The translations under genes were made by a program, and so were the position numbers. Under the pieces are notes generated by a model. The model did not search any database and was not told the origin of the DNA. It saw nothing but the letters and a program-made list of their open reading frames with translations. A stretch of 64,000 nt of DNA from Lineus longissimus (taxonomy: Eukaryota; Nemertea; Pilidiophora; Heteronemertea; Lineidae), in contig NC_088325.1 of the NCBI RefSeq assembly GCF_910592395.1, positions 11,472,109-11,536,108 on the forward strand, given 5' to 3'. Below are positions 1-11,873 of the stretch, one piece after another (positions within the stretch are counted from its first letter, which is position 1; each line of letters begins with the position of its first letter).

Positions 1-200
1 AGCAGTGGAGTAGGACAAGCAACAGGAATTTCGAGTACAAGAAGGAAACATCAACTTGTCTCCCGTTAAGTTGAATTCTGAAACCTCAGATTTTGTCTTA
101 GAGTTCTTCAAAGTGGGTATATGGATGTTTATGTGTTATAGAGTATCGTACCACTCAATCTGTTTCTTGTGGATGTTGATTTGCTCAATTTTCTTTTCAG

Positions 201-527
201 GTGCTCTTGGAATAACTGTAAAAAATAGCCTCAGTAATTCACGTCCACGCCTCGGCGAAACGATAACGCTGGAGTGTAACATTGTTATTGGGACCGCCAA
301 GAGTGTTACATGGTACAAGGACAGAGATGACACGCGAAAAACAGTTTATTTCACGCACAATTGTAGTGTTGTCGCATTCAAGTATAAATCAAGATCAAAA
401 AACGTTCAGTGTGATACGCAGAATTATAATTTTCAATTAAGTGAAGTTCAACATTCGGACAGCGGGGAATGGCGGTGTGAGGCAGATGGAGAAGTGGCCA
501 AACCACCGCTGGAATTAAATGTTTTAG
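201..527 (+). CDS. Gene A, Ig-domain exon 1 (first Ig domain)
   Basis: This exon encodes the membrane-distal Ig domain of a single-pass Ig receptor. A pyrimidine-rich acceptor (TTCTTTTCAG) precedes 201 and a GTAAGT donor follows 527. Its length of 327 nt is divisible by three and both junctions are phase 1, the usual symmetry of Ig exons. The translation has an Ig core: first Cys in TLECNI, Trp in VTWYKD and second Cys in DSGEWRCEA, where Trp replaces the usual Tyr of the DxGxYxC motif. The first exon of gene A, with the signal peptide, must lie left of the window, as seen for genes B and C. Reading on upstream from about 173 without splicing would also give a short hydrophobic leader, so an intron-less leader here is an alternative. 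Confidence 0.8.
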
Positions 528-1010
528 GTAAGTTGCTTATAATAGTCGATCAATCCATTCATAGAGCACTTCAGTGGTGGCAGCAAATCTGCTGGGTATT
601 GCACTTTCATTGATTAAATTAAATTGAAAATTGAAACACACACACAAATATTTCCTGGTTTTCAGAAGTGGCTGAAGGAGGTAGCAACTATTACCTGGGA
701 AATATTCTAAGCAATTGAAGTTCGCCTTCTCGTGAAATAGCAGTTTTGGCGTTGATATGATGACACTAACTTTAAAATATGTTCGCCTCTGAATGAATGA
801 CGCCTAATTTTTTCAAAATTCGAAATTAAAACACACGCATGATATTGACTGGGTGAGAGTTTTGTTGCGTATATTAAACATAGAATCTTGACCTCTGGTT
901 CAAAATGGTCGATTGGACGGTCAAATAGGACAGCTCTGCTGTGGTCTTTTTGGTAAATGATTATGAAGTGCATCCATTGATAATGTTAACTTAATGTTTT
1001 TAAATTTCAG
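528..1010 (+). other. Intron between Ig1 and Ig2 of gene A
   Basis: Non-coding, AT-rich. No gene is supported on either strand. A stretch near 600-725 is conserved after the Ig1 exon of genes B and C, showing it belongs to the duplicated unit. Confidence 0.6.
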
Positions 1011-1283
1011 TTCCACCCCTCACCCCAACAGTTACAAATCCATCACCGGTGAAGGTCGGAGACAGTATAAAATTCACCTGCAATGCTGAAAATGAAAACG
1101 TCACACAACCAATCAGGTACCAGTGGACTAAAAATGGCAACAATGTCTTAACAAGGAATATTGAACCTGATGGTGCCTTGCTTCTTTCGTCTGTCAAAAA
1201 GTCAGATGCTGGGACGTATGTCTGTGTCGCACAAAATTATGCCGGATCTAAGGAAAGCGCGGAACAAGATTTTGTTGTTCACT
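1011..1283 (+). CDS. Gene A, Ig-domain exon 2
   Basis: The second Ig domain of gene A lies between a TTTCAG acceptor and a GTGAGT donor. It is 273 nt long with phase 1 at both ends. Key residues are Cys in IKFTCNA, Trp in RYQWTKNG and the canonical KSDAGTYVC motif, so this is a standard I-set/C2-type domain. Potential N-glycosylation sites are present (for example NVT). The exon has no counterpart in genes B and C, which jump from Ig1 to the stalk microexons. Confidence 0.85.
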
Positions 1284-1639
1284 GTGAGTATAGTTGTTTT
1301 GTACATTTAGTCCATTGAGGAATTGATACCGAACTGGCAACAATGGTTGTTTCACCTAACATGACGAGGATGGAGCTAAAATGTTTCCATAACCAAGGTG
1401 TTTTGCCGAGCTGTGTTGTGTGAGACAATGAATACCGACAATGAGCCATCAGTTTTTTTTCTTAAACGCCTCAACGTGATCACTCATATGTAACTATGAT
1501 TGCTCAATTTCTTGCGCAACCCAACCAGTTACCATGACTGCTGCCACCAAAATGAGCCACAGTGCATTATGCACACTGCAAACAGTGCCTTGTAAACAGT
1601 GAGGGAGCTTCTGTCATCATAATTTTGCCACTTTTTCAG
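1284..1639 (+). other. Intron between Ig2 and Ig3 of gene A
   Basis: No coding signal beyond the flanking splice sites. AT-rich with a poly-T run around 1454. Confidence 0.5.
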
Positions 1640-1930
1640 CTGCATCCGAGTCTTTACAGATCAAGACAACCACGGCGTCAAATTCAAAAGAGGAAAAAGA
1701 AACGGAAACATTCACATGTGAAGCTATTGCCGACATTACGGTGACATCGGTGAAATTAATACGCCAGAATGGGACTACGAATGAGACGCTGATTGAGGCA
1801 AACAGTAGTGTTGTGACATTTCGCCGACAAATGATGCGACAGGATAACAAGGTGAAGTTCTATTGCGAAGCGACTTGGCCAGGAATTCCCAATTCGTTGT
1901 CGTCGAATGTCATCACATACAGCGTATCAT
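1640..1930 (+). CDS. Gene A, Ig-domain exon 3 (divergent)
   Basis: Acceptor TTTTTCAG before 1640 and donor GTAAGT after 1930; 291 nt, phase 1 at both ends. The product has the two Ig cysteines (FTCEA and KFYCEATWPG) but lacks the core Trp and the DxGxYxC motif. This suggests a C2-type domain of the kind found as second or third domain in nectin- or nephrin-like receptors; that comparison is an inference. Several NxS/T sites are present. The exon is unique to gene A in this window. Confidence 0.75.
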
Positions 1931-3629
1931 GTAAGTTGATTTCTCTTTGGCTGTTTTATATATTGTAAGCCGCCAACTTTTCACAAGCATTAATTTTTTT
2001 TAAATAACGTTTTCTTGGTTGGTTGCAGTGGCTTTGCGTCTTCATCTCAGATGTTCAAGTGTTGGATTTTCTATGGTCTTAATGCATTTTGTGTTCAAAA
2101 ATAGGGTTTTGAATCCCCGAGAAAATGAAATGGGAGTACTTTTTCAGAAAGATTTCTTGCAACTCGTCCTACGCGCTGGGTAGCGCGTGAATGACGCGCC
2201 TACAACGCGGATTTAGGTATGAAAATTGTGATTTGGACTGTATCTATCTTATTTTACCTTGTGTTAGTATAAAAACTCATAAATAATGAAAATGATACGA
2301 AATAAATAGTTTAAAAAGGTCAGGGTGATTACTTATAAAGAAGTCCCCGAAAAGAGGTTCAAAAGTTAGATGGCAAGAGACAAGACCACCATTGAATATT
2401 CATAGGTTGGAGGTCTCAGACCTATCAATTAGACGCGAGTATGTTTTTAACTGGCAAGTGCATATTTGGAGAGGTATTGAAAAGATATTTGGTGTGGCAA
2501 GTCTACAGATTTAAAGAAATTATTCGATGAAAAATATAATTTAGAATTTTGCTAATTCGGCAATAGGGGGCGTGTTTTGATATTTTTCTGCCAGTTGACT
2601 GAAAAGAGTGGAAAAATCAACGTCTGTCCGATTTGTCGATTATCAAAAATTTTCCGTGGTCAACTACCAGTTTATTTTTCACCATTTACTCGCCCGACTG
2701 TCCAGAATATCATATCACAATTTCAGATGCACAACCCCATGCAGTATTTGATGCGTCGCGGTCAAACATTGACAATTTAACTGCTAAAAGGCTTAAAAAA
2801 TCAATATTGGTCTTGTCTCGCAATCCCATAGAATGGGGGGGGGGGGGGGGGGGGGTCATTTTAGTCACACGGCAGTTATTCTTTTGCCGTTGTGTTTTCT
2901 TTTCCGTGGCGATTTGCAGATGAGAAGAGGCTTTCTTCAAATTGAGGCTTACTCCAAATTTATGATTACATGTAAACACTCATTAATAACAAGTATACTT
3001 GATGATAACCACATACATGGCCTGTATCTTTCAAGGGGCCCGGAATGTATGTATAATTAACAAAATGGGGACTTTGTTTTCGTAGTAACCATTATTGCTG
3101 GTAATCATACCGACTGTTTATCACTTTCAGCAGTGATATCATCGCAAATTATGCTCAATCTTTGGTTGGCTATGTCATTTAGGGTTGTGGTTGGGGTTGT
3201 GAGAGCAATGTTAAAAGTGGTTGATTTGGCACCATAAAATCTCCAGGGGGCCATGCTGAATTTAAGGTGTTGTCGCGCTCCTGATTCCAACTTTAGTTTG
3301 TTAGTATCCGATGGGATACACTGATCAATGCAAAATGTAAATGAGCTCAAGACACAAACAATCTGAAATGCTGTTCATTTTCCTTGTTGTTTGTAGTGAT
3401 TTTTAAGCTACTGGTAAATAGATGACCTGAATGTCAGAAAAACTCTGCGGGCGACTGATTAGAGCACGAGTTAGTAAATGACTTCAAGGGTAAACGATGG
3501 TAAAGTAAAATTCACCATATCTGAAAATAATAAAATACCCCATTTATAACCTCGTGCCTAAAAGCAGAACGAGCCTATTGCTTAATTTACATTTGATGAT
3601 ATCTGATCAGTGACTCCATCTATTTGCAG
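1931..3629 (+). other. Long intron between Ig3 and Ig4 of gene A
   Basis: About 1.7 kb without a supportable exon. It holds a run of more than 15 G starting near 2835. The segment from about 2880 to 3470 is conserved in units 2 (17400-17980) and 3 (47820-48400), where it lies between Ig1 and the stalk microexons. Confidence 0.5.
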
Positions 3630-3911
3630 TTCCACATAACGTTCAAGTCAAAATCAGCAAGACGACTGTTACCGAACATGAATTTGTGCGTTTTGAGTGT
3701 ATCATCAGTGGGGGTAATCCCGAGTTCGTTACGCGGTACCAGTGGCTCTGGAAGAAGAGTGGCTCCACCGAAGAACAGGTCATGCAGGATACGAAGACCG
3801 GAAAGTTATTTCAGTTCGCGCGTATCCCGTACTATCAGAGTGGGACATACTCTTGTAAGGCTTGGAACGATGGTGGCGTGGGACAGTCGTCGACAGACCT
3901 TAGTGTACAAT
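3630..3911 (+). CDS. Gene A, Ig-domain exon 4
   Basis: Acceptor TATTTGCAG before 3630 and donor GTAAGT after 3911; 282 nt, phase 1 at both ends. Ig landmarks are Cys in RFECIISGG, Trp in YQWLWKK and Cys in QSGTYSCKAW, with the SGTYxC pattern intact. Only gene A has this exon. Confidence 0.85.
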
Positions 3912-4441
3912 GTAAGTTTGTTTTGGCTTCCTTTATAAGGTATAACAAGGGATTTCACCGAATTTAGAATAGTGAATATTGGTTTGTGTCGAAACCGAGG
4001 TTATTTATAGATATGTAAGCGCCAAAAAAATTGTGAATCTCTTATTTTTGGCAGATTTTGCAGTAACCTAGATTTGCGAAAATAAAATCTACAACAAAAA
4101 TTTCATTGAAAAAACCGAACGAAGTTTCATAATCTGCTCGACAACAAAAACGTGAAACCTGTGTTTTTTTCAGAAATTTTGCCAAAGCTAAAAATAAAAG
4201 AAAAAAATGGAGGGATTTTGTTCTTCATTTTCACCTTTTTTTCGTCACTTTTTTCGATAAGCTACCAGTGCCTACTTTTGTTAGAGCAGGTCACATATCA
4301 GCAATGCGACACGTGTCGAAGACAATTATACATTATCTAGACAGTATGATATGAATAGAGGCACCAACACTGTAACACTCCTGCACTAATTACTTGTAGG
4401 TAACTTAAACTAACCGTGCTCAACATTTCTTTCTCCCACAG
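3912..4441 (+). other. Intron between Ig4 and Ig5 of gene A
   Basis: AT-rich intron. No supportable coding content or structural element seen. Confidence 0.5.
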
Positions 4442-4744
4442 ACTCTCCAAGGATAGACCCGGAAGCGAAAATGAAATATGATGTGGCGGCCGAAATTGGC
4501 AGGGAGGCAATGTTTGAACTGTTCATCGTCGCAAATCCCACTCCAACCACAACTGGTTACACCTGGTCCAAGGATGGCAATGTCCTATCGAGAACATCAC
4601 CGGATTATGAAATAACTTCCGGGCCAACATCCAGCGAGTTGAAAATCAAGGACGTCAAATCCTTGGATTATACCAACTATTCCTGTTCGGTTAAAACGAG
4701 TGCATTCGAAGCCAAGATTTTCAACTTCATGCTTATCAAAGCAG
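4442..4744 (+). CDS. Gene A, Ig-domain exon 5 (membrane-proximal, one Cys missing)
   Basis: Acceptor CTCCCACAG before 4442 and donor GTAAGC after 4744; 303 nt, phase 1 at both ends. The fold is recognisable from Trp in YTWSKDG, the SELKIKDV strand and DYTNYSCSV. The position of the first Ig cysteine reads AMFELFIV, so the usual intradomain disulfide cannot form. It is the last Ig domain before the stalk. Unique to gene A here. Confidence 0.8.
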
Positions 4745-5277
4745 GTAAGCTCCTCTGACGGATTCCCAAAGCAGGTTTAAATTTCTACAATGTAGACACC
4801 TTTATCCAGCAAATTTCACTCTAAAGTAGCTAGAATAGCCATGACTAATATCAATCAGGTTGAGCTAAAAAATGTTGGCCAAACCCCGTCTTCGTCTTGG
4901 TTTTGGTCTATGTTTTAGCTCCGTTCCTGTTCATCTACGTATGTTTCCAGGATAATATGCTTAGATGTATCACATGCATCTGCTTGAATTGCCATGACAT
5001 TTCTGCCAGATTTCATTGAATTTGGATGTGTTTTCCATGTTGAGGAGTGAAAATGACACCCCCTCCTCTAGGTGCCAGATTCCTTAGAGGGGGATGGATT
5101 GCTCATCAGCTGAAGTTTTAACCTTGAAGAATTCTTTCTGATTACATCCCCCGCTCTGGTCGATACTCTCCCAGTGTGTGTGGGGGGGGGGGGGGGGTCA
5201 CAGTTTTAAAGAACAATATTTTGATATTCATTCGTTAATGAGGATTTTGTTAGTCACAACTTACTCTTATTTTACAG
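4745..5277 (+). other. Intron before the stalk microexons of gene A
   Basis: Contains a G homopolymer near 5180-5197. Its last part is the duplicated sequence that precedes each stalk microexon. No gene. Confidence 0.5.
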
Positions 5278-5583
5278 CGTCCAACACAAGTGACTTAAGC
5301 AATAGTGTATCAGTAAACACCACAGGTGAGTAGTTGTATTGTGTCCGCTTGTTGACAGGCTTTCAATAAATTATATTGAAAGACTCTTGTGTAACTGAAC
5401 TGTGCTATGTGTGAGATCAAATCATTGATAGTATGGTTACATACTAAGACACAGGTCACAGTTTTAAAGAACAATATTTTGATATTCATTCGTTAATGAG
5501 GATTTTGTTAGTCACAACTTACTCTTATTTTACAGCGTCCAACACAAGTGACTTAAGCAATGGTGTATTAGCAAACACCAAAG
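5278..5583 (+). CDS. Gene A stalk microexons (two, 48 nt each: 5278-5325 and 5536-5583)
   Basis: Two near-identical 48-nt exons, each flanked by TTTTACAG and GTGAG and each phase 1 at both ends, so either can be included or skipped without changing the frame. Each adds 16 residues rich in Thr, Ser and Asn, of the type ASNTSDLSNSVSVNTT. They lie between the last Ig exon and the transmembrane exon and so probably form an O-/N-glycosylated stalk. The surrounding introns are duplicated along with them: a block of about 260 bp is repeated. Four copies occur in gene B and four in gene C. Confidence 0.75.
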
Positions 5584-6636
5584 GTGAGTAGTTGTTTTGT
5601 GTCCGGTTGTTGACAGGCTTTCAATGAATTATATTGAAAGACTCTGGTGTAACTGAACTGCGCTATATGTGAGATCAAATCATTGATAGTATGGTTACAT
5701 ACTAGGACCAAGGATCTGTTGAAAGAATTTAACATGCCACATACTCTAAAACCTTTTATTGTTGCAAGCTAAATATTTTGAGAAACAAGCGTGTAATTTA
5801 TACAAGCGGCGTGGCCAAATTTACTGTAATTTACAGAATGATGTGCGATATCTCGCTAAATCTTACGATTGTCAACTGGTGCTAGACCAATTGACAAGAA
5901 AATTGGGAATTGATAATTGAAATCAACAAGAATAAATGTGCGCATTTTTGTGCAAACTTGTTTTAGGAATTATACAGGTCAGCCAGAGTGCGGTCAGGAT
6001 TCTGAACAAGGCAGTAGTCAAATCGGCGGATGACCATGCAGGCAAAATCTCGTTTTAGCACCAAGTCGAAATTCAGGACGTGTTGGGCCAGTGTGATTAA
6101 CATTAGACCACCAGAACTCCTTGAACTACTGCTTTTATAACTCAGGTGCCGGGCTTAGATGGCAGCACCGTCTATTACCTTTGGCCAGCTATTCATACGA
6201 AAAAAACACGCGATGTCGGGATGTTAATACGATAAAACACACGAAAAACACATTTGCGTTGAAAATATTGATTCGAGACGTAATGGCTTCAATGGTAAAA
6301 TCTACATGCACATACGAAAGATCGGTTAAGGCGGTGGTAGACATAAAGATACATTTACCAGTTCTAGTATTAATCTGTAGATGGAGAGAGTAAATCTGCC
6401 TGAGAGCTGTTCTGTGTAGGTTGGTTCAATACCTTGCACTGGCACGCTGGCACTGTCTGCCACTGGACCTAGGATGCATCCCAAAATGGTCTGCAGTCAA
6501 CCGAAATTTATATGAAATCGGACTGCTGTCTGCCATCATCAAGGGCCGTGACAGACTCTATGCCTTGGCCTACTTACATAAGTTAGTGCATTATCGTTAG
6601 TTGTATTTATAAATCTTAAAATAATTTATTTTACAG
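5584..6636 (+). other. Intron between stalk microexons and transmembrane exon of gene A
   Basis: About 1 kb, conserved in units 2 and 3. The sequence AGTGCATTATCGTTAG near 6588-6603 is the uninterrupted version of the Polinton target site in unit 2. No coding exon seen. Confidence 0.6.
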
Positions 6637-6715
6637 TTGCTATATATTTTGGTGTCGGCCTAATTGGCGCAGTCATATTAATGACAACAGTCGTCCTTTT
6701 GGCAGTTGCTCGATG
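6637..6715 (+). CDS. Gene A transmembrane exon
   Basis: A 79-nt exon between TTTTACAG and GTAAGC, entered in phase 1 and left in phase 2. It encodes one hydrophobic helix (about 24 residues, VAIYFGVGLIG...VVLLAVA) followed by Arg-Trp, the start of the positively charged inner flank. The codon split TG|G joins exactly to the first base of the tail exon. Copies occur at 38915-38993 (gene B) and 50189-50264 (gene C). Confidence 0.85.
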
Positions 6716-7260
6716 GTAAGCATCAAAATTAGTTGTTAATTATTTACCTAGGCCTCTTCACATCATCTCATAAACCATGAATAATAGATGACTTGTTTGT
6801 TCAATTTTTCTCGAAAAATATCATATGATTTGGTTTTACGTACCATATTCGGTGATTCCAATTAACACACTGGCCGCTTATGTACGTGGAGGTATTATTG
6901 ATTGGTATCGTAGGAGGCCTGTGGTATGCATATCGCCTCATATTCAATTGATACAATTATACATTGATTATTTCGTAAGGTATAATATCGATTGTATCGA
7001 CTCAGAATAGAAATAATCAAGATACTGATGTAGAGTAGAACCTTAGCAGACATCTCACTATTAAGGTCACCTTGTCTACTTAGGACACTTATTTTGCTCT
7101 CAAATTGGGTGTCTTCAATTCAATTTGATCTCTCTAATGATCAGGACACCTCTCTAGTAAGGACAGCACCTGTCAGTCCCGAGGGTGTCTTTAATAGAAA
7201 TTCTACCGTATGTAATAGTAATGCTGTTTATTTACAAGGTCATTTGTTTTGCTTACACAG
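6716..7260 (+). other. Intron between transmembrane and tail exons of gene A
   Basis: About 545 bp, conserved in genes B and C. An open frame runs through its 3' part into the tail exon, but the acceptor TTACACAG at 7253-7260 and the split Trp codon show that the exon begins at 7261. Confidence 0.6.
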
Positions 7261-7804
7261 GAAACGTCGACTGAAAAAGAAATTGTCTAAAAAATTTGAT
7301 CGACCTGCAAATGACAGTAATGATGATGCTGCAAGAAATGAATTGACACCAATCAAGAAACGCCCTGATCATACATACGCCAACATTGACCCTGATTTCT
7401 TTAATGACACATCCTCTCGATCAAAACGCACAACGGATAAATACCCCGCAAAGCCAATGGTTAAACGGCCGCCCGTTTCAGTTCGTTTTGGTGAGGATAA
7501 AGAGCCCGCGTGCTCAGAAGATATCTTGGACGTCGATTTATATGACTACGTAGACAATGAGTGGCAGAGTAATGCATCGGGCTCAGATTACAGCTCTGTT
7601 CCTGCTTGCCGTACGAGTCAGGTGACGTCGCCTCAGGTTGCCTCGGCACTGATAAATGTTCATGTTCACCAGACGAATCAACCGGATGAGGACGGTCAAC
7701 AGTCACTTTATGAGCATCTAAAACCAGTGTCCAAAAATGATTATTTAGACTTCACGGAACTCAGTGCAGAAGAATTGAGACCACGTGTTTTATTTAAGGT
7801 ATAA
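7261..7804 (+). CDS. Gene A cytoplasmic tail exon, ITAM-like
   Basis: The last coding exon runs from the TTACACAG acceptor to TAA at 7802-7804 and gives about 180 residues. It starts with a very basic juxtamembrane stretch (KRRLKKKLSKK), expected on the cytosolic side. Several tyrosines sit in signalling-type contexts: HTYANI, LYDYVDNE, SDYSSV and the pair SLYEHL...DYLDF. In that pair YxxL is followed after seven residues by YxxF, close to an ITAM (YxxL/I-x6-8-YxxL/I). This suggests an activating or adaptor-binding receptor; the function is inferred from motifs only. The exon is repeated in genes B, C and D. Confidence 0.8.
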
Positions 7805-10800
7805 CGTTCTTTCTCTGACTTTTTTCAGTGTTATGAAACCTCAGGAAGACCCCTCGATTCATGAGGCAAATAACATGGCAAGTTAAAGCGGGAACAAATG
7901 TTTATGCTGTTTCAATAAAATATGCCAACCTAAAAGAATGGTGTATCCAGGCTGCTGTATTGGTAGCAACATAATATCATTGGCAAGAACATTTTACTCC
8001 ATAATTCTCACCATTCTAACCATCGCGTGCCGAACGTCCACTCGTCAGCGAAAAAAAAGGGGATAAATTAGAATGGTTTTATCAAAATCCAGTGAATATA
8101 TTCAACTGAAATATATTTTTCCAGTATTGAGTGTATGCTGATTTACACGATGATGATGTGACAAATGGAAAAAAATTCCATCCGCAAATCTGCGCTAGGG
8201 AGCTGAAACCTTGGGACACCCTAATCTGAGAGCTAAGAGCCAATAGCCAAGACTCTATTTAAGAGCCAAGTGCCACCAGGAAAGCCACGAGCAAAGAAAA
8301 AATATAGGCGAATCAATATAATTATTATTTTTGGGAGTACGAAGCCCGCAGGTACTTATGAATAACGTTTTTTGTTACCGTTGATGACGTTGTAACCATT
8401 TTTTATCGTGCTATCGTTCCGTTGCCTGTACAACACGGTGTACATTGTGCCTGCACTTCATACACTCTGTACAATCACACGTGTTTATCACCCGGGCCGT
8501 CAACAATGGATCCGGATGGGGATGTCAGCTTCGAGACGAAGATTAGCAACAAGTTTGAATGTTTACATTGTTTAACTCTAAGATGCGCGCCTTAGAGTTT
8601 TTAATTCTATGCTGTGGCTCGGTGCATTTGAGGGACAACAGCGTTTTGAGCATGCGCAAAAGAACTATTCTGATCTTCGGATGCATCCTGACGTTACCAG
8701 TGCGTCTTTCACAGCCGGATGTTGAATTTAACTCGTCCCCGTTGGCTGCGAAAGCTCGTTACAGGACGGCCCATAACAACTTCTTTGCCCACTCTTGGGG
8801 ACCAGATTTTGAAGAGGGAATTGTTATCACTCAAAAATATCAAATGCAGATATATTCAGATGGCGGAGAATTGAAGCAGTGAGAGTGTACATGTAGGACT
8901 GCCTCGCCGTGTAGATGGCGCAGTGATAGACAAGTACGTACGCCTATCTGTCCTGTAAGTGCAAAATTCACGCCCGTGTTATGTAGCCCTATCGAAATTA
9001 CGTATGAAATTTTCCCATCCTGTACAATTTTGAAAGGTGAAATCAAAAAAATTCTTCGCGTAACTTCTCATTCAAGTAACATTTAGATGTAAAACAGTGT
9101 CCCTATCGCATATCACACATTGGGAATATGCAAGATCTGAAAACACCACGCGTAAGAACGATACGGATACGCAATATGGGCATGAATTTTGAAATTGCCG
9201 AAAGTCCCTAATACTGGAAGGGAGACGAGTTGGGGTGATTAGCATTATCTATTGAACAGGTGGGTGTATGGCCAGGGGGTGGAGCATGGTCTCCTGGCCT
9301 TCGGCATCAAATCAGGACGGATGCTGCATATCGCAAGAATCCGAACATAAATGAGAATGTGTGCCTGCGTGATGTTACACGTTGCTTCGAGTTGATTTCA
9401 CCGGGATTGAAAGAAACTAAAAACAATAGATTACAACAAGCCTGTGGAGCTCTGACACTAACATTGGATACGCTATTAGTGTTGTTCTCATCCCCGTGGT
9501 AGGCACAATGATGTTGTTTTCTCCGGGGGTTTACTACTCCACGGGTCTACTTCTAGTTTCCTCTTATTCTGTGATGAAATAGATGTGGGCTCGTTTTATC
9601 GTTGTCTGCATGTGCTCTGTAGATTGAGGTAGATGATATCATCGTGGCAGAGCCAGCACAGCAGAATGCAAGTTTGCACTCCCAGACCAGAAAGTGATTG
9701 AGTAAGATAACAAAACAGGTTTCTCTTAACGCCTTCCCCAGCAGTCAAAGGGAAAAACATCGTTGATGATTTCTTATCGCTGAAAATTTCTTTAGCGCTG
9801 ATAAGCCGTAATTTTGACAAATATTATAGTTTTTACTTGTACTATTTTCAGCATAATTAGCACTCCGCACAACTGTTTACTACATGAGTTCCGTTTCTTT
9901 CAATATTTGAGTTAGCCAGTGTACAAATAAGCATGCTTATTATGAATAAACCTTCTGTGACGTCACTCTGTTTCTGCCTTATCTTGTTTTATGGATTCAC
10001 ACTCCACTCAAAAGAGAATTGTACATAAACTCAACTTGCAAAGGTTTTCAGCGAAATATAATTTCATTCCCCATGATTCTATTAAATGGTCAACATGTGT
10101 TGTTGGCCATTTCTTCGAAAGAATTCATACCGAACTGGTGGTAGAGGGAAAGGTTCAAGCTGAAAAACAGGGCGAAACACAAGCGGCAGCGGAGTAAAAA
10201 CAGAAAAAAATAAATAAATGACAGCTCAACCCCATACCCAAGTAGTTGTTGGTGACGCAACCAATACCGATTAAACAGTTTTTGCACCGATAGTGAAAAT
10301 CATCAGCCTTTTGAGGTCAGTCCTGTGTCTGAATACTCCACTTTCACACTTTCCTATAGGCCCTTGCTTGCTGAATTTGTAGGCCCTTGTTTTTGGCCTC
10401 ACTTTGAGTTGTCAGAAATATTCCAACGAAGATGTCGGAGGCCATTGGAGGCATGGGCTTTTCTCCCGAAATTTCAAAATTTTGCTTAATTCTGGTAAGA
10501 AAACATCTTAAATTCTCTCTTGATATAGAGTGTGAGCTAAAGTAGACACGTTTGAAAGTTAAGCAGCGCGCCCATCGTGGTGTCATTTTTGTCCAGCAAA
10601 AGCTTTGGTGAGAATACCTTCCCAACATGTTACGTAACTTGGCCTCCTCACGGCGGATTACCAAAGAAAGAGTATTGTTCATAAAGAGGTAACACAGGCC
10701 TAGGCTGCATATATACTGTGTTGGCTGAAACTGTCTACCAGAGGGACTAGAAGTTCTGGATATTTTCGATTGAATTAATATGGGCAGCAACCCAGAGCCG

Positions 10801-11575
10801 TATTTAACTTGGGGTTGGTGGGGGGGGGGGGGGGGGGGTCAGCAGAACATATTTTTGTCCAATGGGCCCAAATCTGCATGAAAAACACGTTTTCGGCGAC
10901 GTCTGGGGTGGCAGTTGCCGCCTGCCCCTCCCCCAACCGCTGTTAATAATATGGCCCTGCAACCTTAAAAAACTCACCGTTGCAGTTTCTTTAGTTGTGT
11001 TGATAAGAACATATGCACCCACTCAGAAAAAAAGGCTTTTGAGCTTTTCGACTAACAGAAATGTGCTCCTCGTTGAATTTAGCGAAATGGAAAAAAAAGG
11101 GTCTGGGCCACCTAAGAGGTCTTTGAGCATCTCAAATACCATTCCGTTTTTAATTTTCTCTAAAACCACCACCGGGTGCTTATTTGCGTTGGCCAGAACC
11201 TTCCTGGAGCACGATTTGACGTCACTCCAATCACAAATAGAATTTCTCGCAGAGCAGAATTGAGACCAATGAAACCATAGGAACCCTACGTCGTTCGTAA
11301 TTACTGATGGTCCATGAAAAAGAAATAGACCTCCATCCGCGTTGTACGTCACGATATGTATTGCATTGTCCTTCCATATATAGCATCAACCAAAGTTTGA
11401 ATGACAGTTTAGAGACTGCGCCACCAACTCTGAATGGTCTGGCATCCATAATGAAGCAATGACAGGTTCTGTCATCATTTGGCACGAGATCAATTGCAAA
11501 GTCGCTGATATTTGATGATCCTATCAAATATTTCCTATTTTTGGAGTAGGGTGTACATACCATGATTTGTGTCCT

Positions 11576-11873
11576 ACCACGAGACCTACACACGGCGAAA
11601 TTAGTCGGCAGGTATTGGTGATCCACTCTGCAAGGCGGCTTTGCGACGTGATGATCATTTTCCATCCAGGGGTGAGTTTCCGTGTGAGTCATGTGTAAAA
11701 TCCTTGTGTTTGAGATTGTAATCCACCACGAGACCTACATAGGGCGAAATTAGTCGGCAGGAATTGGCGATCCACTCTGCAAGGCGGCTTTGCGACGTGA
11801 TGATCATTTTCCATCCAGGGGTGAGTTTCCGTGTGAAACATGTGTAAAATCCTTGGGTTTGATATTTTAATCC
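11576..11873 (+). repeat. Tandem direct duplication, about 149 bp x 2
   Basis: Two adjacent copies beginning near CCTACCACGAGACCTAC (about 11576) and again near 11725. Both contain CGGCGAAATTAGTCGGCAG and GATGATCATTTTCCATCCAG. The same doublet is present in the other units around 43740-44035, 55130-55425 and 62905-63205. Confidence 0.75.

Noticed and set aside
56-200. Extension of Ig1 upstream as coding sequence
   Set aside because: A consensus acceptor lies at 191-200, genes B and C have a proper signal exon elsewhere with matching phase, and the upstream frame is interrupted in unit 3.
2577-2923. Possible decayed Ig exon in the gene A intron
   Set aside because: No cysteine/tryptophan pattern and no paired splice sites.
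8505-8590. Short conserved reading frame starting MDPDGDVSFETKISNKF, present in all four units
   Set aside because: Too short, no clear splice donor or continuation; conservation is expected from recent duplication.
8559-8882. Possible small secreted protein
   Set aside because: The frame is broken in the paralogous copies near 40830, 52110 and 60440, and there is no gene structure.
11231-11692. Reverse-strand reading frame conserved in four units (also 43431-43907, 54814-55242, 62566-63027)
   Set aside because: The copies are recent duplicates, so openness carries little information. A 4-nt indel (CCATATATAGC versus CCATAGC) shifts the frame between copies, and no splice signals or known domain were seen.
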